Assembly (NCBI RefSeq): GCF_030816235.1
Contig: NZ_JAUSXT010000001.1
Span: 2,170,001-2,234,000 of the forward strand
Reading direction: 5' to 3'
Length of the DNA stretch: 64,000 bases
Source: Microbacterium sp. W4I4
Lineage (GTDB): Bacteria > Actinomycetota > Actinomycetes > Actinomycetales > Microbacteriaceae
Below the pieces are notes generated by a model. That model was not told where the DNA came from. It worked only from the letters and a program-made list of their open reading frames with translations, and ran no database searches. This document shows positions 24,253 to 32,806 of this stretch, piece by piece (positions within the stretch are counted from its first letter, which is position 1; each line of letters begins with the position of its first letter). The position numbers and the translations under genes were made by a program.

Positions 24253-25119
24253 TCAGCGCCCTTCGAGCAGGCCGTGCAGACGCTCGGCCTCGTCGGCGGG
24301 CATCGCGTAGGTGTGCTCGACTGCGGGGTACGCGCCCGAGCGCACCTCGCGGGCGTATTCGCCCACGCCGGCGATGGCCGCGCTTCGCAGGTCGGCGTAG
24401 CGCTTGACGAACTTGGCGGCGGGGCCCCCGTAGATCCCGAGCAGGTCATGCAGCACGAGCACCTGACCATCGGCATCCGCCCCCGCGCCGATCCCGATCA
24501 CCGGGATCCGCAGAAGCGGCATCAGCGCGGCGGTCACCTCGGCGGGCACGGCCTCGATCACCAGCAGCGCGCAGCCGGCATCCTGCAGGGCGAGAGCATC
24601 GTCGATCACGGCGAGCGCGGCCTCGGCCGTGCGCCCCTGCGCGCGGTAGCCGCCGAGCGCCGTCGCGTTCTGCGGGGTGAGCCCGACGTGGCCGACCACG
24701 GGGATGCCTGCCGCCACGATGGCTCGCGCCCGCTCGACGGTGCTGCCGCCGCGCTCGATCTTGACCAGGTCGCAGCCCGCCTCCTTCACGAAGCGCTGCG
24801 CGGTGGCCACGGCCAGCTCGTCGGATGCCTCGTACGAGCCGAACGGCAGGTCGCCGACCAGCAGCGGCGCCGTCAGCCCGCGGCGCACGGCCCGGGTGAG
24901 CATGAGCATCTCGTCGATCGTCACCGGCACGGTGGACGTGTAGCCGAGCACGGTCATCGCGGCCGAGTCGCCGACGAGCACCAGGTCGACTCCGGCCTCC
25001 TCGACGATCTGCGCGCTGGGGTGGTCGTAGGCGGTGACCATGACGATCGGGTCGCCGGCGTCCTTCTTCGCCGCCAGGTCGCCGAGCGTCAGCGGCCGCG
25101 GCGCGGCGTGCACGCTCAC
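24253..25119 (-). CDS. panB: 3-methyl-2-oxobutanoate hydroxymethyltransferase
   Basis: 288 residues with a GTG start overlapping the panD stop (GTGA). Motifs: [39 protein letters not shown] and PVIGIGAG. It makes ketopantoate from ketoisovalerate and methylene-tetrahydrofolate, the first step of pantothenate synthesis. It is the last gene of the DUF2520-panC-panD-panB operon. Confidence 0.96.
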   Translation of the reverse strand: MSVHAAPRPLTLGDLAAKKDAGDPIVMVTAYDHPSAQIVEEAGVDLVLVGDSAAMTVLGYTSTVPVTIDEMLMLTRAVRRGLTAPLLVGDLPFGSYEASDELAVATAQRFVKEAGCDLVKIERGGSTVERARAIVAAGIPVVGHVGLTPQNATALGGYRAQGRTAEAALAVIDDALALQDAGCALLVIEAVPAEVTAALMPLLRIPVIGIGAGADADGQVLVLHDLLGIYGGPAAKFVKRYADLRSAAIAGVGEYAREVRSGAYPAVEHTYAMPADEAERLHGLLEGR

Positions 25120-25541
25120 TTCGTCTCCCTGCGGTCGCTCAGCACGTCGCATCCGCGCGCCCCGGCGAGCAGGCGGTCCACGGCGTCGTCGACCTGGATG
25201 ATCGCGTTGTCGTGGCCGACGTGCACGACCACCGGCCGGTACTCGGCGAGGTCCTTCCTGGAGTACTCGCCGTAGGAGATGACGATGACCGTGTCGCCGG
25301 CGTGCACCAGCCGCGCCGCGGCGCCGTTGACCTGGATCATGCCCGTACCGCGCTCACCGGCGATCGTATAGGTCTCGAAGCGCGAGCCGTTGTTCACGTC
25401 GACGACGGTCACCTGCTCGTGCTCGAGGATGTCCGAAGCGTCGAGCAGGTCGGCGTCGATGGTGATCGAGCCGACGTAGTTCAGGTCGCTGCCCGTGATG
25501 GTCGCACGGTGGATCTTCGACTTCAGCATGGTGCGTCGCAT
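25116..25541 (-). CDS. panD: Aspartate 1-decarboxylase proenzyme
   Basis: 141 residues. The self-cleavage site is Gly24-Ser25 in [10 protein letters not shown]; the Ser becomes the pyruvoyl group that decarboxylates aspartate to beta-alanine. Conserved KSKIHRAT and VNGAAARLV segments are present. The start overlaps the panC stop (ATGA) and the end overlaps panB, so the three are translationally coupled. Confidence 0.96.
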   Translation of the reverse strand: MRRTMLKSKIHRATITGSDLNYVGSITIDADLLDASDILEHEQVTVVDVNNGSRFETYTIAGERGTGMIQVNGAAARLVHAGDTVIVISYGEYSRKDLAEYRPVVVHVGHDNAIIQVDDAVDRLLAGARGCDVLSDRRETK

Positions 25542-26422
25542 CAGGATTCCCTCTCTGGGCGGTGCGTCAGGACGTGGCGGTGTTTCAGGACGTGGTTGTC
25601 GATGAGCCGGGCGGCGCCGACGCGGGCGGCCACGGCAAGCAGCGCATCGCCGTCGACGTGCTCGATCGGCCGCAGATCGTCGTTGGAGCGCAGCTCGAGG
25701 TACTCGGGACGGATGCCGGCATCGGCCAGCACCCGCTGCGCGGCGGCGACGATCACTGCAGCGTCGCGCTCCCCTGCCAGGTGGACGGCGGCGGCCGCAT
25801 CGAGTGCGCGGTTCAATGTGGTGGCCTGCTGTCTGGCATCCGGGTCGAGGTAGATGTTGCGCGAGCTCATCGCGAGCCCGTCGGGTTCGCGCACGATCGG
25901 GCAGGCCACGATCCGAACGGGCAGGTCGAGGTCGCGCACGACGCGGCGGATGACCATCACCTGCTGGGCGTCCTTCTGACCGAAGTAGGCGACGTCGGGG
26001 GCGACGATGCCGAACAGCTTGGTGACGACGGTCGCGACGCCGTCGAAGTGGAACGCTCCGCGGGCGGCGCCGTCGAGCACCTCGGTGATGCCGGTGACGT
26101 GGATGCCGGTGGCGAAGCCGTCGGGGTAGATCTCGTCGACCGCGGGCGCGAACAGGATGTCGGCGCCGGACTGTTCGGCGAGGGCGGCATCGCGCGACTC
26201 GTCTCGAGGATAGGCGTCGAGGTCTTCGGTAGGGCCGAACTGGGTCGGGTTGACGAACAGCGACACGACCACGAGATCGTTCTGCGCGCGGGCTTCGCGG
26301 ATCAGCGAGAGGTGCCCTTCGTGGAAGGCGCCCATGGTCGGGACGAGACCGATGCTGCCGCCGGCGGTGCGTGCGGCGTGCACTTCAGAGCGGACCTCGG
26401 CGACGGTGCGGATGATCCTCAT
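25541..26422 (-). CDS. panC: Pantothenate synthetase
   Basis: 293 residues. [14 protein letters not shown] carries the HxGH nucleotide-binding signature (H34, H37), with KDAQQ and a C-terminal SSRN segment. It joins pantoate and beta-alanine using ATP. The start overlaps the stop of the DUF2520 gene and the end overlaps panD. Confidence 0.96.
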   Translation of the reverse strand: MRIIRTVAEVRSEVHAARTAGGSIGLVPTMGAFHEGHLSLIREARAQNDLVVVSLFVNPTQFGPTEDLDAYPRDESRDAALAEQSGADILFAPAVDEIYPDGFATGIHVTGITEVLDGAARGAFHFDGVATVVTKLFGIVAPDVAYFGQKDAQQVMVIRRVVRDLDLPVRIVACPIVREPDGLAMSSRNIYLDPDARQQATTLNRALDAAAAVHLAGERDAAVIVAAAQRVLADAGIRPEYLELRSNDDLRPIEHVDGDALLAVAARVGAARLIDNHVLKHRHVLTHRPERES

Positions 26423-27171
26423 GCCGAGGCCCTCCGAGGTTCCGCGAGGGCTGCGGTGCTGTCGCAGAGCTGGTCGAAGAGGTCGGTCAGCTCGGGGGTT
26501 CCCGCCGTCACGGCGTCCCGCTGACGCCGGACCGTCAGCGCGTCGCCGCGGGCGATCGGTCCGGTGAGCGCGGCCGGCGCCCCGGTGCGCACCCAGTTCT
26601 GGACGGTGCGGGTGACGAGCGGGGCGAGCAGGTCGCGGGTGTCGTCTGGGCGGATGCCGGCGGCGACCGCCACGCGCTCCGCGGCGTCGAGCACGGCCAG
26701 CAGCAGGTTCGATGCGATCGATGCGGAGGCGTGGTAGCCGGCGCGGTGCGCATCGTCGATGCGGAACGGCCGGGCGCCGAGTGCGTGTGCGAGCCGTTCC
26801 GCGACGGCGACGGCTTCCGGCGTGCGCCCGGCGACGGCCGCACCGATGCCGTGGAACACGTCGGGGTCCTCCGCCCCGGTGAACGTCTGCAGCGGGTGGA
26901 TGCTGAAGTCGACGTCATCCAGCGGGGTGGCGCCGGAGACGTGGCCGAGGAAGGTGGCGTGCTGCCGGGCTGCGAGCGCGGCGGCCGCGATCTCGGCATC
27001 CGGCACGCAGAGCAGGGCGATCTCGGATGCCGGGATGCGGTCTTCACGATCGAGCGGCCCCTGCACGTCGAACCCGGCCTGTCGCAGCGCTCGCGCGAGC
27101 ACGCCGCCGAGACGGCCCGCACCGATGACGGCGACGGTCGTGGGGAGGATGTTCGAGGGGGCGCTCATCAC
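26419..27171 (-). CDS. Rossmann/DUF2520 dehydrogenase-like protein of the pantothenate operon
   Basis: 250 residues. An N-terminal Rossmann fold (VAVIGAGRLGGVLARALRQAGF) and a C-terminal helical DUF2520 domain (ASASIASNLLLAVLDAA), resembling ketopantoate or 6-phosphogluconate-type reductases. It heads the panC-panD-panB operon and overlaps panC by 4 bases. A similar gene precedes panC in mycobacteria. No panE is visible here, so a ketopantoate-reductase role is a reasonable guess but unproven. The ATG at 27168 is an alternative start. Confidence 0.85.
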   Translation of the reverse strand: MMSAPSNILPTTVAVIGAGRLGGVLARALRQAGFDVQGPLDREDRIPASEIALLCVPDAEIAAAALAARQHATFLGHVSGATPLDDVDFSIHPLQTFTGAEDPDVFHGIGAAVAGRTPEAVAVAERLAHALGARPFRIDDAHRAGYHASASIASNLLLAVLDAAERVAVAAGIRPDDTRDLLAPLVTRTVQNWVRTGAPAALTGPIARGDALTVRRQRDAVTAGTPELTDLFDQLCDSTAALAEPRRASA

Positions 27172-27280
27172 GGGATGAGTATCCGCCCGAGTTCACTTCT
27201 CCGCAAAATCTGAGATCAATCCGCACGGTTATGGGGTGGCCTGATCACCCATACAGCTCAAGAATTGTTAAGCACGATTG

Positions 27281-28243
27281 TCATTCTGATTTCTCGACGG
27301 TGCGCAGAAACTCGTCGACCTCGTCGGCGGTGGGCGCGGTGGTGGGCCCGCGGCGGGTGACCTTGATGGCGGCGGAGGCGTTGGCCCGGCGGCAGGCATC
27401 CGCCCAGGGTGCGCCGTCGGCGATGCCGGCCAGCAGCGCGCCGGTGTGGGTGTCGCCGGCGCCGTTGGTGTCGACCGGGGTCTGCGGGAAGCCGGGGAGG
27501 TAGGTGGTCTCTCCGTCAGCGTGCACCGCGCAGCCTTCGGCCCCGTCGCGGACGATGGCGACCGCTCCGGCGCGCAGCAGGGGGATGAGCGCTTCGGTCT
27601 GGGCGGAGATCTCGCGGTCGGATGCCGGCACCGCCACGGCGCGGGCGGCGAGCAGGTCGGTCGATTCTTCGGCGTTGCCGGTCCAGATGTCGGTGCGGGC
27701 CAGCATCCGATCCCGCACGTCGGAGGGGAGGTCGGCGAAGGCCGCACCCGGGTCGAGCACGACCACGGCCGCGTCGGGGAGGGTGTCGAGCCAGGCCAGC
27801 AGCGGGTCGCGGGTCTGCGCGACGGCGAGCGAGTAGCCGGTCACGCAGACGAGGTCGCCGGGCTGCACGTCGGCGGTCGCAAGGCCCGCCTCGGTGATGT
27901 CGCGTTCGGCGCCGAGGGTCGTGACGAAGGTGCGCTCGGCGGTCGGCTCGACCAGCACGACGCACACGCCCGTGTCGTGGGTGGTCACGGGGGCTGCGGA
28001 TGCGGTGATGCCGTCGGCCGCGAGCGCGGCGCGGATGAGGTCGCCGTGCGGGCCGGTGCCGATCGCTCCGGCGTGCACGCTCTGCGCTCCGAAGCGCGCG
28101 GCGGCGAGCAGCACGGTCACTGCTCCGCCGGCGTACTGGGTGTCGGAGGCGGCCATGACGTTCTGGCCGCGGGCAGGAAGGTCGGGGACCTCGACGATCA
28201 GGTCGACCAGTGCCTGGCCGGTGTGGATGACGCGTGGGCGCAT
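27281..28243 (-). CDS. PfkB-family carbohydrate kinase
   Basis: 320 residues. N-terminal GGAVTVLLAAARFGA (sugar site) and C-terminal DTNGAGDTHTGALLAG with catalytic D264. It phosphorylates a sugar or nucleoside. The ATG is followed upstream by a 13-base sequence that is repeated 970 bases further on, at the stop of the MFS gene. The original neighbour was therefore probably that transporter, with which it may have formed an uptake-and-phosphorylation operon. The substrate is unknown. Confidence 0.9.
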   Translation of the reverse strand: MRPRVIHTGQALVDLIVEVPDLPARGQNVMAASDTQYAGGAVTVLLAAARFGAQSVHAGAIGTGPHGDLIRAALAADGITASAAPVTTHDTGVCVVLVEPTAERTFVTTLGAERDITEAGLATADVQPGDLVCVTGYSLAVAQTRDPLLAWLDTLPDAAVVVLDPGAAFADLPSDVRDRMLARTDIWTGNAEESTDLLAARAVAVPASDREISAQTEALIPLLRAGAVAIVRDGAEGCAVHADGETTYLPGFPQTPVDTNGAGDTHTGALLAGIADGAPWADACRRANASAAIKVTRRGPTTAPTADEVDEFLRTVEKSE

Positions 28244-28248
28244 GCGGT

Positions 28249-28261
28249 CAGCCTACTGAGC
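28249..28261. repeat. Left copy of 13-base direct repeat flanking the fic insert
   Basis: CAGCCTACTGAGC, identical to 29222-29234. The two copies bracket the truncated Fic gene. Confidence 0.65.
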
Positions 28262-28316
28262 ACGGGCAGGGAAGACGGGATGCCGATACTCAGTAGCGGA
28301 TACCCGACTGATGACC

Positions 28317-29087
28317 TCAGAAGAGCGTCTCGTCGGCAGATGCGCCCGGTTTGTCGTCGGATGCCAGGATCACCATGAAGCGGGCGTTTATGAACAGGCG
28401 ATCACGCCCCATCTTGAGATCCATCAACGATTCGTGCGTTACCAGGGCATTGAGCCAACCTGTCGCCGTAGGTCGAGAGACGCCGCAGCGATGCATCACG
28501 TCAGATATCCGGGCGTACGGGTTCTCAAACAGAATGTCGAGAAGGTCGGAGTTGCTGCCGGCTGTCGTGTGTTCTCTGATCTCCTGGCGGATCTCATCCT
28601 GGAGGCGCTGAATGCGGTCGATCTTGAGCAGTGTCAGGTTCGCCGTGTCCTCGATGCCACGGAGCATGAACTGGACCCATTCCTCCCATGCCCCGTGTCG
28701 TGTGACATCGAGAAGCAGCCTGTAGTAGTCATCTTTGTTCTGGATGATGAAGCGGGACAGATAGAGAATCGGAGCGTTGAGCAGTCCGGCGTCCACGAGC
28801 TGCAGCACGTTGAGAATGCGGCCGGTACGCCCGTTGCCATCCTCGAAGGGGTGAATGGCCTCGAATTGGTAATGAGCGATCGCCATGGTGATGAGTGGAT
28901 CGATTCCGTCATCCGAGTGGATGAATTCCGCCCAGTTCCCCAGCTTCTCCAGAATGCGCTGCTCGCCGCTGGGCGGCGTGTAGATCGCCTCGCGCGTTCG
29001 CTGGTCACCGATGTACGTCCCGGGCAGTTTCCGCACGCCCATCTCGCGTTGGTGGATGTTCGTGCAGATCTGAATCGCGGTGTTCAC
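28317..29087 (-). pseudogene. Fic-domain protein, N-terminally truncated
   Basis: The visible 256 residues contain a complete Fic motif HPFEDGNGRTGR (H79 to R90), which would AMPylate target hydroxyls, and a C-terminal winged-helix-like region (ISDVMHRCGVSRPTATGWLNAL). Fic proteins of this type are usually about 370 residues; roughly 110-120 N-terminal residues are missing. Coding similarity continues a little upstream of the GTG (AALFAGLEAIKRRSIS) and then meets a TAA at about 29170. The gene is AT-richer than its neighbours. It may still be translated from the GTG at 29087. Confidence 0.7.
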
Positions 29088-29145
29088 CGAGATCGAGCGT
29101 CGCTTGATCGCCTCCAGGCCTGCGAACAGCGCGGCACGTCTCCAA

Positions 29146-29180
29146 AACGTGTAAAAGAATGGCCGATATTTTTACACGTT
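29146..29180. promoter_or_regulatory. 11-base inverted repeat at the fic truncation point
   Basis: AACGTGTAAAA at 29146-29156 and its exact complement at 29170-29180, 13 bases apart, in AT-rich sequence. It could be an operator or the scar of the event that removed the fic 5' end. Confidence 0.45.
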
Positions 29181-29221
29181 CCCAGAATGTGCCAATCCGA
29201 TTGACATGTCGATCCGGGCGG

Positions 29222-29234
29222 CAGCCTACTGAGC
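29222..29234. repeat. Right copy of 13-base direct repeat flanking the fic insert
   Basis: CAGCCTACTGAGC, identical to 28249-28261; this copy contains the stop codon of the MFS gene. Confidence 0.65.
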
Positions 29235-30437
29235 GACGGCCTTGCTCCGCCCCTGCAGCGCCCACGCGCACAGCACCGCGACGACGCCGGCGATCGGCAC
29301 GACGAGCAGTCCCACGCGCAGTCCGGCGTTCTCGGCGACGAGGCCGACGATGGGCGGCGAGAGCAGGAAGCCCAGGCGCAGCAGCCAGGAGACGATCGTC
29401 AGTCCGGAGCCGTGCCTGAGGCCGGGCAGGTCGTCGGCGGCGTTCATCGCCGCGGGGATGAGGGTGGCCGCACCGTAGCCGGCGGCGGCGAAGCCGAGGA
29501 TGGTGCCGGGGATGGACGGGTACGCGAGCGCGAGCCCCATGCCGATCGCGGCGATGAGTCCGCCGGCGATGGCGACGGTGCGCTGACCGAATCGGTCGGT
29601 GAGCGGGTCGCCGGCCAGGCGTCCGATGAAGTGCGCGCCGACGAGGGCGATGTAGCCGAAGGCGGCGAGTGCGGCGGGCGTCTCGAGCGAGGTGGCCAGA
29701 TACAGCGTGGCCCACGACATCCCGGCATCCTCGATCAGCGCTCCCGCGATCGAGATCAGCACGAGGACGATGATGATGATCACGGTCCGGATGCCGATGC
29801 GCTGCAGGGCGCCGCCGATCTCGGCGCCGTCCGCGACCGCATCCTCGTCGGTCTCGCGGTCCAGGCCCGGCAGGCACAGACGCAGGGCGAGGAAGGAGAT
29901 GGTGCTGAAGAGCACGGCGGAGATGATCAGGTGGATGCCGACGGGCAGGCCGATCGCGATGGCGCCGGCGGCCATGGATCCGCCGAGCACGGCGCCCAGC
30001 GACCAGGTCGCGTGGCAGGAGTTGATGATCGAGCGGCCGTAGCCGCGCTGCACGCGCAGGGCGTGGGCGTTCTGGGCGACGTCGGTGATGGAGTCCGCGG
30101 CCCCGCCGATGAGCAGACCGAGCGCGAAGAGGAGGACCGAGGGCGCGAAGCCGGCGATGAGGATGCCGATGGCGGTGACGAGCGTCGCACCGACGGCGAC
30201 CTTCGCGGAGCCGAACCGGCGGACGAACGTGGCGGCGGCCAGCCCGGCGATGATCGCCCCGGCCGGGAAGGCGGCGATCGCGAGACCGTAGGCGGCGGCG
30301 TCGAGGTTCAGCGAGGCCTTGATCTCGGGGTAGCGCGGCAGGATGTTGGCGAGCAGCGCCCCATTGGTGAGGAACAGCAGGGCGACACCGATGCGGGCGC
30401 GACGCAAGGAGGGTGCCAACGTGGCCGAAGAGGTCAT
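29226..30437 (-). CDS. MFS transporter
   Basis: 403 residues with about 12 hydrophobic segments and the motif GRLAGDPLTDRFGQR in the central loop region. It resembles the fucose-permease-like or CynX-like MFS groups with short loops. The substrate is unknown; adjacency (before the fic insertion) to a PfkB kinase suggests a sugar or nucleoside. TACGAT lies 7 bases before the ATG. Confidence 0.88.
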   Translation of the reverse strand: MTSSATLAPSLRRARIGVALLFLTNGALLANILPRYPEIKASLNLDAAAYGLAIAAFPAGAIIAGLAAATFVRRFGSAKVAVGATLVTAIGILIAGFAPSVLLFALGLLIGGAADSITDVAQNAHALRVQRGYGRSIINSCHATWSLGAVLGGSMAAGAIAIGLPVGIHLIISAVLFSTISFLALRLCLPGLDRETDEDAVADGAEIGGALQRIGIRTVIIIIVLVLISIAGALIEDAGMSWATLYLATSLETPAALAAFGYIALVGAHFIGRLAGDPLTDRFGQRTVAIAGGLIAAIGMGLALAYPSIPGTILGFAAAGYGAATLIPAAMNAADDLPGLRHGSGLTIVSWLLRLGFLLSPPIVGLVAENAGLRVGLLVVPIAGVVAVLCAWALQGRSKAVAQ

Positions 30438-30444
30438 AGGACCG

Positions 30445-30450
30445 ATCGTA
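30445..30450 (-). promoter_or_regulatory. -10 box TACGAT of the MFS gene
   Basis: Minus-strand TACGAT, seven bases, ATG at 30437; leaderless arrangement. Confidence 0.5.
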
Positions 30451-30554
30451 CGAGAGCGGCGGACGCGCGGATGCCGTGTGGCACCCGCCCTGGTCTATGT
30501 GGTGCGGTCGCGCCTACGCCCGGTCGTGCAGCGTGATCAGGTAGCCGGGCCCGC

Positions 30555-30893
30555 TCAGAGCGTCTTCTCTGCCATGACCAGGTCGAGAAGCTTCGGGAAG
30601 CTGACCGTGACAGTTCGCCAGAGCACGTCGGAGTCGATGCGGTCGTAGTGATGCACGGTGAAATCACGCGTGCGCGCGGCGGCCCGCCAGGTGGCATCCG
30701 AGAAGCGGCCGGCGTCCGCGGTGATGAGCTTCTTCGCAAGGTCGCCGGTGCGATTCACGAGTGCTTCGAACGCCAGAGGCACCGCCGCATCGTCCCGATA
30801 GGAATCGACTCCTCTGGCCGCGAGATCAGCGGCCGTGCGCAGAGTGGCCTCGAGATCATCGAGCCAGCGGCCGATTCGCTCGTCCGTTCTCAC
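30555..30893 (-). CDS. HepT-like ribonuclease toxin
   Basis: 112 residues, helical. The RX4HXY active-site motif is intact as RDFTVHHY near the middle-to-end of the protein. HepT-type HEPN toxins cleave RNA and are kept silent by a cognate MNT nucleotidyltransferase that AMPylates the motif Tyr. The gene overlaps the upstream MNT gene by 4 bases, the usual antitoxin-first layout. Confidence 0.85.
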   Translation of the reverse strand: MRTDERIGRWLDDLEATLRTAADLAARGVDSYRDDAAVPLAFEALVNRTGDLAKKLITADAGRFSDATWRAAARTRDFTVHHYDRIDSDVLWRTVTVSFPKLLDLVMAEKTL

Positions 30894-31351
30894 AACGGCA
30901 GCGCACCGTCGAGGATGTCCCTATCCCGATCCGTATCGAGCCCGTTCGCCGCGACCGCCGTCACCGGCACGCCGAGGATCAGTTCGAGATCGAGCTCGAA
31001 CTGCGCGATGTCGAACAGCGTCGACTCATCACCGGCATCCACCAGCAGGTCCACGTCGCTCCCGAGAGTCTCTTCGCCGCGTGCGACCGAGCCGAAGACG
31101 CGCACGTCGGAGAGGTGAGCCGCAGACGCAAGCCGGTCGATGACAGGTTTGAGCTCACGCAGACGCGCGAGCCCCACAGCTTTCCCCTTCTGCGCAACGG
31201 TGAGTTCCCGGTACCGCCGGTACGGGACGAGTGCAGCGTCCGGTCGGCGATGCGCCCCGACCACCACGACCTCGACGTCGTCGTTCGCGCGGAAATCCGC
31301 CAGAAGTCGGGAGAGGCCTGCGCGCGCCTCGGCAATCGGCATCACATCCAT
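30890..31351 (-). CDS. MNT-type antitoxin with Phd/YefM-like N-terminal domain
   Basis: 153 residues. Residues 60-153 are a minimal nucleotidyltransferase with the full GS-x10-DxD motif (G87-S88 ... D99, D101). Residues 1-50 (PIAEARAGLSRLLADFRAND, then VVVGAHRRPDAALVPYRRY) look like a Phd/YefM antitoxin head, which binds DNA as a dimer. The usual MntA lacks this head. A perfect 7-base inverted repeat upstream is a good operator. Role: neutralise HepT by AMPylation and autorepress through the Phd part. Confidence 0.85.
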   Translation of the reverse strand: MDVMPIAEARAGLSRLLADFRANDDVEVVVVGAHRRPDAALVPYRRYRELTVAQKGKAVGLARLRELKPVIDRLASAAHLSDVRVFGSVARGEETLGSDVDLLVDAGDESTLFDIAQFELDLELILGVPVTAVAANGLDTDRDRDILDGALPL

Positions 31352-31362
31352 GACCGACCTCC

Positions 31363-31382
31363 TTGTACAGAAAAGTGTACAA
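31363..31382 (-). promoter_or_regulatory. Operator of the Phd-MNT/HepT operon
   Basis: TTGTACA-GAAAAG-TGTACAA, a perfect palindrome just upstream of the AAGGAGG ribosome binding site of the antitoxin gene. A TACACT box overlaps it on the minus strand. Confidence 0.6.
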
Positions 31383-31405
31383 CCCTGTGCAGGAACAGAC
31401 CGAGG

Positions 31406-32695
31406 TCACGATCCCGTGAGCATAACTCGAGCGACAGCGCGCATCGCGCTGCTGATCTCTCCGAACGCATGGGGCACGGAGAGCACGCTGAAGCCCTCGA
31501 CGACAGACTCGACCGCGAGCGCGATGCGGCGGGCGCGGGTCGACTCATCATCCGGCTCGTGCCACGCGTACTCGTCGCCGTACTCGTCCTCACGGCGACG
31601 CTTTCGGGCCGTCGCTGCGAGTTCGACAAGTCCGGCGAGATCATCGAACGTCTGAGCGGAGCCGTCGGCGATGGCGAGCACGGCGGCCGCCGTCTCGATG
31701 TGGAAGGTCGAACGGTTGTCATAGCGGTCGCGGTCATCGCCCGTCAGCACAGGCATCAGCACCTTCACGATCTCTCGCGCAGGATCGCCGACGAGCTTGC
31801 GTGCTGCGGCGGTGGTCACCACTCGTCCACGCAGGCGACGGATCAGCTTCGCGCGGCGGGCGACGCTCACGAGAAGGTCGCCGGGCACGGCGTCCGCCGT
31901 CACTTCCTGTTCCCAGCCGAGATCGGATGCCAGGTCGGCGGCGAACTCGAGCGGCAGCCATCCGGTCTCGGGATCCTGCTCCGCACCGTCTGGACCGATC
32001 GCGGCGAGCACGTGAAGAAGCGGCTGCGCGGCCTCGCGGAGGCCTTCGCCGTCGGGGTGCTTCGCCTCATCGAACAGACCGATCTCGTCGAGGTGCGCAC
32101 GAAGCGCGATGCGACGTACGGGAGACAGCGCGGCGAGAAGCGAATCGATGAGCGGCGTCGACCCCCACCCGTGGTGGCGACGATCGAGTACGGAGGAGTT
32201 GAAGTGCGGCAGCACGACACCGTACTTGCGGGCGAGTTCGTGGTTGACGGCATCAGGGAGGAACGGAGGCGGCGACACCTGCCACGCGGCGGCCGATCGA
32301 TCCTGCGACGTCGTGTGCTCGGCCTTGTGGACCGCCACCTTCTGGTCTCCGACCTGGGGACGGAACGCGCCCCTCTGCTCGAGCTCGACTTCGACCTCGT
32401 CCGGGAGACCAGGGAGACCCGGCAATCGCATCCGCTCCCTCGACACGGGGTGGTACGTCGCTCTCGGGCCCAGGAATCGATCCCAGTCGTTGTAGTCCCA
32501 GCTCGGCGGAGGCTCCAGATCATCCAGGTCGCGCGCGTCGGCATCCATCCCGATGCTCAGCAGGTAGGCATGCGCCAGCCATTCGCGCGGAGCGTCGCTG
32601 GGCAGCTCGATCAGTCGTGCGAGCTCAGGGCGCCCCGGGACGGAGACCTCGACTCTGTTCGCGGACGGTACGGAGATGTGTGTGCGGTAGTTCAT
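31406..32695 (-). CDS. Unknown protein sharing a C-terminal domain with the pRiA4b ORF-3-like protein
   Basis: 429 residues. The N-terminal about 150 residues are not recognised. From about 220 on it resembles the C-terminal half of the protein at 47437-48813 (for example the IGPDG ... GWLPLEF ... LGW pattern and the KLIRRLRGRVVTTAAARKL helix). No catalytic motif is evident. The ATG at 32695 gives a natural start MNYRTHISVPSANRV. It lies next to the HepT/MNT pair and upstream of it in the same direction with a 54-base gap. Confidence 0.65.
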   Translation of the reverse strand: MNYRTHISVPSANRVEVSVPGRPELARLIELPSDAPREWLAHAYLLSIGMDADARDLDDLEPPPSWDYNDWDRFLGPRATYHPVSRERMRLPGLPGLPDEVEVELEQRGAFRPQVGDQKVAVHKAEHTTSQDRSAAAWQVSPPPFLPDAVNHELARKYGVVLPHFNSSVLDRRHHGWGSTPLIDSLLAALSPVRRIALRAHLDEIGLFDEAKHPDGEGLREAAQPLLHVLAAIGPDGAEQDPETGWLPLEFAADLASDLGWEQEVTADAVPGDLLVSVARRAKLIRRLRGRVVTTAAARKLVGDPAREIVKVLMPVLTGDDRDRYDNRSTFHIETAAAVLAIADGSAQTFDDLAGLVELAATARKRRREDEYGDEYAWHEPDDESTRARRIALAVESVVEGFSVLSVPHAFGEISSAMRAVARVMLTGS

Positions 32696-32806
32696 GCGGC
32701 ACACGTTAGGTCGCCGGTCCGACGCCACTCCCCCCGGGCTTCATGAATTGTGGACGACTCCGGTATCCGTCCGCCTGTGGAGGGCGATGGAACCGACGCG
32801 CCGCAG

